Below are positions 1-9,053 of a DNA stretch of 64,000 bases, piece after piece. Source of the stretch: Anaerolineae bacterium. Its GTDB lineage: Bacteria > Chloroflexota > Anaerolineae > B4-G1 > SLSP01. Numbering within the stretch: position 1 is the first letter of the stretch; each line of letters opens with the position of its first letter. The stretch is taken from the NCBI GenBank assembly GCA_026645815.1, contig JAPKMR010000003.1, positions 62,001 to 126,000 of the forward strand, given 5' to 3'. The notes beneath the pieces were generated by a model that saw nothing but the letters and a program-made list of their open reading frames with translations, was not told the origin of the DNA and searched no databases. The translations under genes and the position numbers were made by a program.

Positions 1-289
1 ACAAGTAGCCATAGACGCAAATCTGTGCTATACTATCTTAGTGAGACTCAAACCATTTCCCACTGTGGAAATGGGCTTCGGAAATTGTTGGATGCGCCCA
101 ACGACTTTATCCGGATTCGAATGACTCTCCACACCCGTAGATGAAATAGACAACGACAGGACTTCTTATCATAAATTGTGGGATAGTCTTCATAGCAAGG
201 TGCCAAAGCAGGAGGTGCATCGCGCAACAGATAAGTTCAACACACCTGATCCTATAGTTGTCCTAATCCATCAAATAAGGAGTGCAACC

Positions 290-382
290 ATGTACGAGAC
301 CCCGATGATCGTTTTCGAAGGCGAGCTGGAAGTCCATGCTGGCAGCCCTGTCCAACTGGATGTGTTGCCTGGGCTCGAGTAA
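290..382 (+). CDS. 30-aa peptide MYETPMIVFEGELEVHAGSPVQLDVLPGLE, candidate RiPP (lasso-like) precursor
   Basis: ATG at 290 is preceded by AAGGAG with about 8-nt spacing; YxxP-x-I-x3-G leader-like motif; sits inside the longer 176..382 ORF in the same frame. Confidence 0.55.
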   Translation: MYETPMIVFEGELEVHAGSPVQLDVLPGLE

Positions 383-442
383 TTGACGAGCAGATAGGTT
401 CAGCATTCGCGGAACTCCGACGTGAAATGTTTTGCGGATGCA

Positions 443-475
443 AGAAGGGGGGAGAGACGCTCTTTCCCCCCTTCT
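443..475. terminator. Strong hairpin between peptide gene and sigma factor gene
   Basis: AGAAGGGGGG (443-452) pairs with CCCCCCTTCT (466-475); no clear T-run follows. Confidence 0.55.
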
Positions 476-541
476 ACTATGCAAGCCAGTGAAATAACCC
501 CCAGATTTTGAACCACATCCGCTTTTTGCACGACTATATTT

Positions 542-1111
542 ATGACGGATAAGATGCTTCAGCCCCTAAGTGACGTCGTACTCCTACAATGCATTAGCGA
601 AGGCAAAGAAGCAGCTTTCGAAGAGCTCTATCAGCGGTATAACCTGCCGGTGTTCAACTATCTCGTGCGCCTGACCCACGACAACGGTGTGGCCGAAGAA
701 CTGTTGCAAGATGTGTTCTTGATCATCTGGCAAGATGCAGGTTCATTTCGCGGTCATGCCAGCGTCAAAACATGGCTTTTCCGTATTGCGCACCATCGTG
801 CAGTCTCTTGGCTACGCCAACGTCCCGGAAACATCCAGGGAGATTTTGAGGATGTGGGCATCACCGACATCGCAACCGATCCTGAAGGAAAAGTCATCGA
901 AGCCTGGACGGTCAAACAAATTCGAGCGGCGCTTGATAGCCTCTCAAACAAGCACCGTGCTGTATTGGAACTGGCTTTTTTTTATGACTTACCCTATACG
1001 GAGATTGCGCAAGTCATTCAATGTCCAATAGGCACGGTAAAAAGCCGTGTCAGCTATGCACGGCGCTGTTTGCTCCAGTATCTGAAGAAACATGGGTTGA
1101 GCGAGCTCTAG
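542..1111 (+). CDS. RNA polymerase sigma factor, ECF/sigma-70 family
   Basis: FEELYQRYNLPVFNYLVRLTHD...AEELLQDVFLIIW (region 2) and YTEIAQVIQCPIGTVKSRVSYARR (region 4). Confidence 0.93.
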   Translation: MTDKMLQPLSDVVLLQCISEGKEAAFEELYQRYNLPVFNYLVRLTHDNGVAEELLQDVFLIIWQDAGSFRGHASVKTWLFRIAHHRAVSWLRQRPGNIQGDFEDVGITDIATDPEGKVIEAWTVKQIRAALDSLSNKHRAVLELAFFYDLPYTEIAQVIQCPIGTVKSRVSYARRCLLQYLKKHGLSEL

Positions 1112-1117
1112 GGAGAG

Positions 1118-1816
1118 ATGATTATGAGAGACCGATTCAGGTCCAGTATCAAAAAACTGGAATCCTACCTGCCCTGGTACGTCAACCGCACCCTCACTGC
1201 TGCTGCAAACCAAAAGGTGACGCAAGGCTTACAAGAAAACCCAGAGCTGGGCCATTCGTTACAGGAATGGGAAACAGTGCAGAGCCTGGTGAAAAAGCAA
1301 CCACTCCAGCAGCCCTCACCGGCAGTTCAGGAACGCTTGATGGCCCGCGTGCGCGCCTGCAATTTACCCCAGCGGAACATCATACCACTCTGGTTTAGCC
1401 GCGCCTGGGGCATAACGCTTGCAATCACGGCATTGTTGTTTTTGTGGGTGATGTTGCAGCCTGGCGTCCAGTTGCAGTGGAGCGTAAACCAGGCTCAGAT
1501 TGCCGCCTTCAACATCTACCGAGCGCCAGCAGGCAGTGTGGATTTTGCCCTGCTTTACGCAGCCACTGATCCCCCCAGAGCCAGGGAATACCGCTTTGTG
1601 GATACCGCCCTATGGAATGGGCGTGCGCATAGCTATCGCATCGTCGCGCTGGGTGCAGAGGGACAAGCGCTTTTCAGCAATGAGGTCATGACCGGAGCAC
1701 ACACAGCTCTTCCAGGCCAACTGGCGGTCATACTGACCAGCATCATCATTGGCTATGGTGCGGTAATGCTTATTGAGAATTGGCCCACTCCACCTCGCCG
1801 CTTTCAAATCTGTTGA
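1118..1816 (+). CDS. Anti-sigma-like membrane protein with fibronectin-like ectodomain
   Basis: N-terminal LPWYVNRTL...LQEWETV typical of anti-sigma cytoplasmic domains; TM near residue 90; IYRAP...YRFVDTAL...YRIVAL extracellular repeat; second TM; directly follows sigma gene with GGGAGAG RBS. Confidence 0.65.
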   Translation: MIMRDRFRSSIKKLESYLPWYVNRTLTAAANQKVTQGLQENPELGHSLQEWETVQSLVKKQPLQQPSPAVQERLMARVRACNLPQRNIIPLWFSRAWGITLAITALLFLWVMLQPGVQLQWSVNQAQIAAFNIYRAPAGSVDFALLYAATDPPRAREYRFVDTALWNGRAHSYRIVALGAEGQALFSNEVMTGAHTALPGQLAVILTSIIIGYGAVMLIENWPTPPRRFQIC

Positions 1817-1829
1817 GGAGCACATCGGC

Positions 1830-2333
1830 ATGAGGTGGAAAGCGCTTTTAGGGTTTGGCCTTGCGATATTCGTGATCTGTATTGCCTCAGAAAGCGCCAG
1901 CGCCTATGTTCGCTACAATCCCCAGGGTCCAGACCGCCTGCTCTTTCCCGGCTATCAATGGACCGTTTTGGCCGACACCACCACTGAAGAGCTGATCTGC
2001 ATGCGCTGGATAATTGCTCAAAACCCCACCTGGCATTACGCACACTGTCAGAGGGCCGAAGCGCCAGTAGATGCGTGGGTCTGTACCATCGCGGACGATA
2101 TTCCCGACGCCGAAGTGACTTACCAATTCTACAAAGCCTCCGCAGTAAGCGCCTGCGATCTTAACGGCAATACCTCGGAGTGGACTTCCCCTCATACTTT
2201 TGATACTGTTGTTGATTCAATCACCCTGAATAAACCCAATCTACAGACACCCTGTCTGCGTGCCAGTCTGATGGGCTTACTCTGGGTTATCTGTGGCGCC
2301 ATCGCTATCGGTTGGCGCCATCATCAACGCTGA
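1830..2333 (+). CDS. Small secreted/membrane protein with N-terminal signal and C-terminal TM, unknown function
   Basis: ATG at 1830 with upstream GAGGAG; MRWKALLGFGLAIFVICIASESASA signal peptide; C-terminal hydrophobic segment LMGLLWVICGAIAIGW. Confidence 0.6.
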   Translation: MRWKALLGFGLAIFVICIASESASAYVRYNPQGPDRLLFPGYQWTVLADTTTEELICMRWIIAQNPTWHYAHCQRAEAPVDAWVCTIADDIPDAEVTYQFYKASAVSACDLNGNTSEWTSPHTFDTVVDSITLNKPNLQTPCLRASLMGLLWVICGAIAIGWRHHQR

Positions 2334-2356
2334 TTCCTCTCCCTTATCCCCGACCG

Positions 2357-2410
2357 CGGGTGTTTTCGACTTCGGGGCAAAAGTAAGGCGATTACCACGC
2401 GAACGCCTCC
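2357..2410. repeat. Partial dispersed repeat (arm similar to elements at 39481-39642 and 47388-47493)
   Basis: GGGTGTTTTCGACTTCGGGGCAAAAGTAAGGCGATTACCA resembles GGGTGCGTTTTAACTTTGGGGTAAAAGTAAGATGGCTATCA. Confidence 0.45.
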
Positions 2411-2501
2411 CCCTTAATTGATTATGGGTGGCAGGGTCGAGCCTCGCAAAACCCCTCCTCCGAAACTACGGAAAGATGAACAGCCACTTTCCTAAAAATA
2501 C

Positions 2502-2530
2502 TTGACAACCCTCTCACTGAAGGGTATATT
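2502..2530 (+). promoter_or_regulatory. Sigma-70-like promoter for the C25 protease operon
   Basis: TTGACA (2502-2507), 17-nt spacer, TATATT (2525-2530). Confidence 0.8.
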
Positions 2531-2653
2531 CATACTACTTTTGCGGGTAAACACACTGTTGCCCGTGGTATATAAATGGGAAAACGCAACCCAACCAGCG
2601 ATGTGAAGCGGGGCAACCCCTTCAGAGATGGTGATGATAAATGCTTGAGGGTA

Positions 2654-5215
2654 ATGATGAACAAGAAAATTGCTTTTCGTTTGAGCGTGGTTTTGGCGCT
2701 CGTCGCAGTCGGACTCTTGTCAGTTTTGAGCATGGACCTCCCCACACAAGCCACTTTCATCCAGCAACCTGCTGCTCAAACAGCCACTCACGATCCAGTA
2801 CAAGATCCGCCAGATGATTTCTTTGCCCCTTCTCCCGCCGCAGATGCCCAGGCACCGGCAGAACCTGCTACGACCGCCACAATGCTACCGCTTACCTCGG
2901 CCACAACACCCTGGGCACTGCCAGACCCTGTATGGCGAGTCGGCATCACGCAGGATGGACTCTATCACCTGTCTTATGAAACCCTCGCCGCTGCTGGTGT
3001 GCCTGTCACCGAAGCCCTGATGACGAATTTTCAGCTCTGGTATCGGGGGATTGAAGTCGCCATCGAGATTGATGACAGCAACGAAAACGGGCTTTTCGAT
3101 CCAAACGAGGGCCTGATTTTCTATGGCGAGAAGTTTCACGGCAGCACGCAGGATGAGAAATACACAGATGAAAACGTCTATTGGTTGAGCCTGGAACCCA
3201 GCGCTACCGGCAAGCGTATGACATCACGCTCCGTGCTCCCGACTGGCGCTCCGGCAACCGGTATTTGTGTCGCCACGACAGTTGCAGAACAGAATCTGGA
3301 ACATTTTGCGCGCTGGAACAACAACCCCGGCACATCCACTACCTGGTTCTGGAAGCGCATGATTGCGCCACTGGGACAGGTCGTCACCAACACCTTCCCA
3401 ATCCCCTTGAGTAACATCGCCATGACGCCACACACTGCCACACTGCTCATCGAAGTTGCAGGAAGAAGCTACAACGTCTCCGTCAACCCTGATCACCACC
3501 TCAGAGTAACCTTCAACGGCACACTGCTCGGTGATGTTTTCTGGGACGGCGAGGTGGGGTACGTCGTCACACTCGATGTTCCCGGAACGCTTCTGCAAGA
3601 AGGGGATAACACGCTAAGCCTGGCATTAGTCGGGACAGATCTATATCAGGATATCTACTTCGATCGCGCCGAGCTCACGTATCTACGGGAGCCTGTGGCC
3701 ATAGAGGGTGTCCTCACCTGCGAGGTTTCTGAAACCGGCACGCACACTTATACCTTCGCCGGAATGCCCACTCAATCACGGCTCTACGATATCACCGATC
3801 CACTGAATCCGATAAAGCTCACAGATCACCAGGCTTTTACCTTCCAGGATACTGCTGATGCCGGAACACAGTATATCGGCGGCGTGCCATCAGGGGGAAC
3901 CGCAGCCTTCACCATCTACCTGCCGCTGGTGTTACGCAATAGCAGCAACACGGTGCAAAGCGCAACAACCCTACTCTCAGACAATACTTCGACCAACGCG
4001 ACTTTGCCAGCAATGACGATCACGGAGTATCACCCAGATACCAGCCTAATCACCCCCACAAACGGAGCCGATTTGCTCATCATCGCGCCGCATGAGTTCC
4101 ATACGGCACTGCAACCCCTAATCACGCGCCGCCAGACTCAGGGGCTGCGTGTAACCCTGGTAGCAGAGCAGGACATTTATCCGCTCTTCAACGGCGGCAT
4201 CTATCACCCTGAAGCCATTCGCGCCTTCGTCGCCCATACTTATGCAAGCTGGCCCACGCCAGCACCCAAATACCTGCTCCTGGTAGGTGATGGGCACTTC
4301 AACTTCAAGGGTTACGACCCGGAAACTTTCGGCGAACCTTCACGGATTTGGATTCCGCCCTACCTGGAATTCGCCGATCCAGATCAGGGTGAGGTGCCGG
4401 TGGATTCCCGCTTCGGTGACACAAACGGGGATGGCTTACCCGAACTCATGGTGGGCCGTATTCCTGCGAATTCCGAAACTGAACTCACGGGGTATCTCAA
4501 CAAACTGCTGGCATACGATATGCTACCCGCATCCGCATGGATGGAGACGCTATTGCTGGTCGCCGATGACGGCGCCACCACCCAGGAGCCTTATTTTGCC
4601 AGCGGTCTGAATTGGATCAGAGATAACCTGTTCCCCACCTGGGCGGTGAGCAAACAGGTGTACATGCAGGACTACTGCCCCAAACCACCCGCGAGCTGGA
4701 CCGCACCTTGTCCCGCAGCCACGATGGCATTGACTCAGACCTGGAGCCAGGGCGCGGCGCTATTATTCTATGCCGGACATGGAGCGCCTGGTGTGTGGGC
4801 GAACGAACCGCTGGTGCGTGGCTCACAGCTGGCGACGCTCCAGCCGGCTGCGGGGCAACCATTTATCATTGCGCTAGATTGCTGGGATGGTTTCTGGATG
4901 TTCCCCCATAACGTCAACGTGGGTGCGGGACGCGAAGCCATCTCCATCGGCGAACGCGCGACCATGGGGTGGGACGATCGTGGTGCCATCGCCGTCTTCG
5001 GACCCGCAGGTCTGGGATATATGACCGTGGAAGAGCAATTGGCGCGTGCGATGATGCAAGAAGCTTTCGAGCGCGGAGAACGTCGCGTGGGAGAGCTGAC
5101 GCAAGCAGGCAGGGCAGCCATCTGGAATCTAGGTTCAGGAAAATACCTTGCCCGCACCTACACCCTTCTGGGTGATCCTTCCATGCAATTGCGCCTCCAA
5201 GATATCACCCAATAA
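2654..5215 (+). CDS. Secreted peptidase C25 (gingipain/PorU-like) protein
   Basis: ORF 2576..5215, likely start at MMNKKIAFRLSVV; DGLYHLSYETLAAAGVP prodomain-like; PKYLLLVGDGHFNFKGYDP; FYAGHGAPG (His) and IALDCWDGF (Cys). Confidence 0.85.
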   Translation: MMNKKIAFRLSVVLALVAVGLLSVLSMDLPTQATFIQQPAAQTATHDPVQDPPDDFFAPSPAADAQAPAEPATTATMLPLTSATTPWALPDPVWRVGITQDGLYHLSYETLAAAGVPVTEALMTNFQLWYRGIEVAIEIDDSNENGLFDPNEGLIFYGEKFHGSTQDEKYTDENVYWLSLEPSATGKRMTSRSVLPTGAPATGICVATTVAEQNLEHFARWNNNPGTSTTWFWKRMIAPLGQVVTNTFPIPLSNIAMTPHTATLLIEVAGRSYNVSVNPDHHLRVTFNGTLLGDVFWDGEVGYVVTLDVPGTLLQEGDNTLSLALVGTDLYQDIYFDRAELTYLREPVAIEGVLTCEVSETGTHTYTFAGMPTQSRLYDITDPLNPIKLTDHQAFTFQDTADAGTQYIGGVPSGGTAAFTIYLPLVLRNSSNTVQSATTLLSDNTSTNATLPAMTITEYHPDTSLITPTNGADLLIIAPHEFHTALQPLITRRQTQGLRVTLVAEQDIYPLFNGGIYHPEAIRAFVAHTYASWPTPAPKYLLLVGDGHFNFKGYDPETFGEPSRIWIPPYLEFADPDQGEVPVDSRFGDTNGDGLPELMVGRIPANSETELTGYLNKLLAYDMLPASAWMETLLLVADDGATTQEPYFASGLNWIRDNLFPTWAVSKQVYMQDYCPKPPASWTAPCPAATMALTQTWSQGAALLFYAGHGAPGVWANEPLVRGSQLATLQPAAGQPFIIALDCWDGFWMFPHNVNVGAGREAISIGERATMGWDDRGAIAVFGPAGLGYMTVEEQLARAMMQEAFERGERRVGELTQAGRAAIWNLGSGKYLARTYTLLGDPSMQLRLQDITQ

Positions 5216-5293
5216 GGACAGTATTAACCCGTGTAGCCAACGCTTCGCAGGTCAAAGGCTACTCAATCCAAGAGTAAGGGAGAATTCTTCTGC

Positions 5294-6826
5294 TTGGTAA
5301 CGCAATTTGCGGATCAATGGCCCGAGTTACTGGCTGAAACGGCGACAAATGCCTATCGCCTACATGTGCGTGGGCGAAGTATGTGGCCCACGCTGCAACC
5401 CGGAGACGAGCTTCATGTCGTAAAGATCGAAGCGCAAGCGCTGCGCCCCGGCGATTGGGTTGTCATCCGCGCCCCATCAGGCCCTCTGGTTCACCGCTTT
5501 CTGAAGTTCACACGCGATGGGGGATTGCTCACCAAAGGAGATGCGCATCGCGCGCCGGATCCACGTTGGCCCCAAGAAGCGTTATTGGGACGCGTCACTG
5601 CAGTTGTTCGGCATGGCAACACCATGCCTGTACGCACGAATTCCTTCAGGGAAAGGATGAAAACTATGTTTCACCGAATTATAGCCGGCATCTGGCAACA
5701 ACGGCGCTCGCGCCGGCACATCGCAACACACCTCTTGCTTTTAGTAGTTTTATGGCTCAGTCTGGCATCACAACCCCTGTTAGCAGCGGTGACGCTCGCG
5801 GACTTTGGGGCGATAGCCCAGACCGCCGACATCAAAGTGTACTGGGAGACTGCCAGCGAAGTCAATATGTCGGTCTTCTATGTGTTGCGCGCCCCGAGCG
5901 AGACGGGAACCTATAATCGCATCTCCAACTTCATACCGGCGGAAGGTGACCTTGGCGGAGCCATCTATGAATACGTTGACGAGGATGTTGAAGCCGGTAC
6001 GACTTACTACTACAAACTAGAGGCAGTTGAAACTAATGGGTCCTCCGAATTTCACGGGCCTGTTTCAGCGCGCATTCCACTGCCGGGAGAAAACAATACC
6101 CCCACGCCCAGTCCTACTCCGACCCTCACACCAACACCAACTCCCACTACCCCACCCCCGACAACGCAACCCGGTCAACCCACAGCGACACCCGAACCTT
6201 ACGTGCGCTTCTGGACCGATCAAACCACCGTGCAAGCGGGACAGTGCGTCACCCTGCAATGGGAAACACGCGAAATCAGCGCGGCCTTTCTGGATGGATT
6301 AGGCGTTCCAGGAGTCAGCGCAAAAACCGTCTGCCCCTGTGAAGGTCAGACTTATACGCTGCGCGTTACGTATCGGAATGGGAGCAACGAAGACTTCACG
6401 GTCGCGCTCGCCGTGCAGGGCGTATGCACACCGGCGCCTCCCGGCAGCACAGCGACGCCAACCTTCCCGCCACCCGCAACCCTCACGCCGGGCCCGAATG
6501 AGACGACGCCGCCCACTGTGGAGAATGTCCCCCCCACGCCCACTCCGACATTGCAATCCCAAGCGCCCACCCTCGCTCCTGCGCCGCAAATCGAGCCAAC
6601 GACCTCCACCGGAGGCGAGGGAATGACCCCTGAACCCCTCACCATGGCGCCAGAAACAGGACCGACCGCAGCAACGATAACGACACCCACGCTGATACGC
6701 CCGGCGCTCGGAGGACAGGATGCGCCAACATCGTCATCAGGTTGGCTGTGGGGAGGTATCGGCGCCGGTGGGCTGCTAATCCTTCTAGGAGGAGCAGGAA
6801 TCTGGTGGATGCGAAAACGCTCATGA
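5294..6826 (+). CDS. Fusion: S26-type signal peptidase-like domain + fibronectin-like/Pro-Thr-rich surface protein with C-terminal TM
   Basis: GRSMWPTLQPGD, GDWVVI, VHRFLKF, LTKGDAHRAPD (S26 boxes); then LLLLVVLWLSLASQPLLA; VYWETASEVNMSVFYVLRAP; TPTP-rich linkers; C-term GGIGAGGLLILLGGAGIWWMRKRS. Confidence 0.75.
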   Translation: MVTQFADQWPELLAETATNAYRLHVRGRSMWPTLQPGDELHVVKIEAQALRPGDWVVIRAPSGPLVHRFLKFTRDGGLLTKGDAHRAPDPRWPQEALLGRVTAVVRHGNTMPVRTNSFRERMKTMFHRIIAGIWQQRRSRRHIATHLLLLVVLWLSLASQPLLAAVTLADFGAIAQTADIKVYWETASEVNMSVFYVLRAPSETGTYNRISNFIPAEGDLGGAIYEYVDEDVEAGTTYYYKLEAVETNGSSEFHGPVSARIPLPGENNTPTPSPTPTLTPTPTPTTPPPTTQPGQPTATPEPYVRFWTDQTTVQAGQCVTLQWETREISAAFLDGLGVPGVSAKTVCPCEGQTYTLRVTYRNGSNEDFTVALAVQGVCTPAPPGSTATPTFPPPATLTPGPNETTPPTVENVPPTPTPTLQSQAPTLAPAPQIEPTTSTGGEGMTPEPLTMAPETGPTAATITTPTLIRPALGGQDAPTSSSGWLWGGIGAGGLLILLGGAGIWWMRKRS

Positions 6827-8850
6827 AACACCTGAATCTGCTATCACTCCTGGCGCTATTATGGCTCATTCCGACATGCAACCGTAACGCCGTTCCAACT
6901 CCCATCGCAGGTGATTTCGTGCCGGGAGAACACCAGGCTTTTTTCATTGATGTCGCTGAAGAGGGTGGTGTTTGGCTGGCACCGGATACACTGAATGCAC
7001 TTGGGGTAGATGTAAACGCGGCTGACGCGCCAGCACTGCGGCTTTCCTGGAACGGACAGACCGTGCCAACGCGCAGCGTCGAAGATGAAGGAAAATGGGG
7101 GCTTTTCTTCTTTGCGCCCGCTTTCCACACGCGCTACACTCAGGAAACCAGTTTCTTGCTAGAACTCGACGCCACAGATACCCCGATTCCCACACAGACG
7201 CCGGCGGAGGCGACGATGCCTGCTCTTCCGGGGTTGACGCAAGTCACCTGGGAAGAAGACCGGCGCTATTTTCCCCAGGCTACTGCGGAAATTCCGTGGC
7301 TATGGCAACCCATCTATGCGCCCGGAGAGATTGCCCACACGCTCAGCCTCACCAACGCGGTAGCAGGTCCCATGACTGTGACCGTGCGCTTGTGGAGCCA
7401 CACTCGCTTCACGCCGACGCCGGACCACCGGTTGCAGCTCTATTGGGATGAAGAGCTCAAAGGGCAATGGGAATGGGCAGGGCAGGGCATGCAGACCCTG
7501 ACTGCAAGCTGGGATGAAGCCACGCCCCAGGGTAATCATACACTTACCCTGAACACACCTGCTGTCAGCGAGAGCGGCATAGCCATCGTCTGGATTGATG
7601 GATGGGATATCACCTATCCTCATGCCTCTGTACCCCCAAACGGATTGTTACAGGCGCAGGGCGCTACACTCAGCGCCGGAGAAGAGGGGTTGATGGTCCT
7701 CGATGTCACCGAAGGGCTTGCACCTGTTCATCTGGGGAAGACTGCTCCGGATGGGAATATCGGTGTGGAACCAGGGCATCGCTATTGGATCGGCAATTTT
7801 GAGGCAGCAACCACACCCGTGAGGGTGCGCCCCCCTCTGAGCCTGGATGTAGCTTCACTGGCGGATACAACTTATCTGGTGATTGCCCCAACTGCCGCCC
7901 ACGAAACCCTGGAGCCTTTGCTGGCACACCGGCGGGCAGAAGGGCTGGTGACCGCCATGGTCACGCCACAGGCAATATACGATACCTTTGGCGCAGGGCG
8001 TGCCGAACCGGCAGCCATCAACGCCCTCGTGCAAAGCTTGCCAGCATTGCGCTACTTGTTGCTCGCCGGCGATGCCGTCGCCGACCCGGCAGGCTACGAT
8101 ACTGAAGGTCAGCAATTGCGCGTGGTTGCTCCCTTCACCCGCACAGCGGTGCTCGGCGAGACTCCAGCCGATGGGCGCTACAGTGTCAATGCTGAGGGTT
8201 TTCCCACCGTTGCCGTGGGACGCTTCCCTGCCGAGACGGTCGCGGGGATCAAAGCCCTGGTCGAAAAGACCTTACTCTGGGAGACCACGGAGGAGACCCC
8301 AACGGTGGTCTTGGTCACCGATAATGAGCTCCGTTTTAGCGACATGCTGGATGCAATCATACCGCTGATCTCGGGCGGGGAGGACGCTGAGCGCATAGAT
8401 TCCGGCGAAGAGCGTAGCCGCGAGCGGTTGCTGGAAGCCCTCAATCGCGGACCAACGTGGTTCAATTACACCGGACATGGCAGTCTCACCCGGCTCTGCG
8501 ATGAGGAGATTCTGACCATCAATGACGGAGAGAACTGGAAGCAGCCTTCAGTTGTGGTTGCCTGGACCTGCCTCGCCGGGCATTTTGCACATCCGACGCA
8601 GGCCTCTATCGCAGAAGCCTGGATGCAAACCGCCGGTGGTGGCGCAGTAGCATTCCTGGGCCCGGTAGGAGAAACGACCACCTTCGAGCAGCGTCCTGCA
8701 GCCCAGGCTTTCTATGCGGCGTTGCCGCAACAACGCCGCATCGGTGACGCCTGGCTCAAAGCCATCCAAACCGAGACCGGCGCGCCTGATGTGCGCTGGG
8801 GTTTCCTTGTTCTGGGGGATCCCGCACTAGATGTCAAACCAGGACCTTGA
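6823..8850 (+). CDS. Peptidase C25-like protein, possible lipoprotein
   Basis: Start overlaps previous stop as ATGA (6823-6826); LLALLWLIPTC; LRYLLLAGDAVADPAGYD; FNYTGHGSLTRL (His), VVAWTCLAGHF (Cys). Confidence 0.8.
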   Translation: MKHLNLLSLLALLWLIPTCNRNAVPTPIAGDFVPGEHQAFFIDVAEEGGVWLAPDTLNALGVDVNAADAPALRLSWNGQTVPTRSVEDEGKWGLFFFAPAFHTRYTQETSFLLELDATDTPIPTQTPAEATMPALPGLTQVTWEEDRRYFPQATAEIPWLWQPIYAPGEIAHTLSLTNAVAGPMTVTVRLWSHTRFTPTPDHRLQLYWDEELKGQWEWAGQGMQTLTASWDEATPQGNHTLTLNTPAVSESGIAIVWIDGWDITYPHASVPPNGLLQAQGATLSAGEEGLMVLDVTEGLAPVHLGKTAPDGNIGVEPGHRYWIGNFEAATTPVRVRPPLSLDVASLADTTYLVIAPTAAHETLEPLLAHRRAEGLVTAMVTPQAIYDTFGAGRAEPAAINALVQSLPALRYLLLAGDAVADPAGYDTEGQQLRVVAPFTRTAVLGETPADGRYSVNAEGFPTVAVGRFPAETVAGIKALVEKTLLWETTEETPTVVLVTDNELRFSDMLDAIIPLISGGEDAERIDSGEERSRERLLEALNRGPTWFNYTGHGSLTRLCDEEILTINDGENWKQPSVVVAWTCLAGHFAHPTQASIAEAWMQTAGGGAVAFLGPVGETTTFEQRPAAQAFYAALPQQRRIGDAWLKAIQTETGAPDVRWGFLVLGDPALDVKPGP

Positions 8851-8870
8851 AAAGTCACTCGCCGCCTGTG

Positions 8871-8909
8871 TGTGATTGGCGACGCGGCAAAACTGCGTCG
8901 CCAATCACA
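8871..8909. terminator. Perfect 15-bp stem hairpin downstream of C25 operon
   Basis: TGTGATTGGCGACGC / GCGTCGCCAATCACA with GGCAAAACT loop. Confidence 0.6.
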
Positions 8910-9024
8910 GACATTGTCTGCATCGCCACCGAGGAGCAGAAATACGGAAGAAACGCCTCCAACCTTGCTCCTTTTGGGGTCTATTTCAGTTTTGAATGCC
9001 CCCTTCCCTTCTTTTGCTTCCCAC

Positions 9025-9053
9025 TGGACACGGATTTTGAAAAAGGGTATACT
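9025..9053 (+). promoter_or_regulatory. Putative promoter for molybdenum hydroxylase genes
   Basis: TGGACA (9025-9030), 17-nt spacer, TATACT (9048-9053). Confidence 0.5.

Noticed and set aside
411-440. GGAAC-containing ECF-type autoregulatory promoter before the sigma gene
   Set aside because: A GGAAC at 411 is present but the -10-like half is weak and the spacing is not convincing
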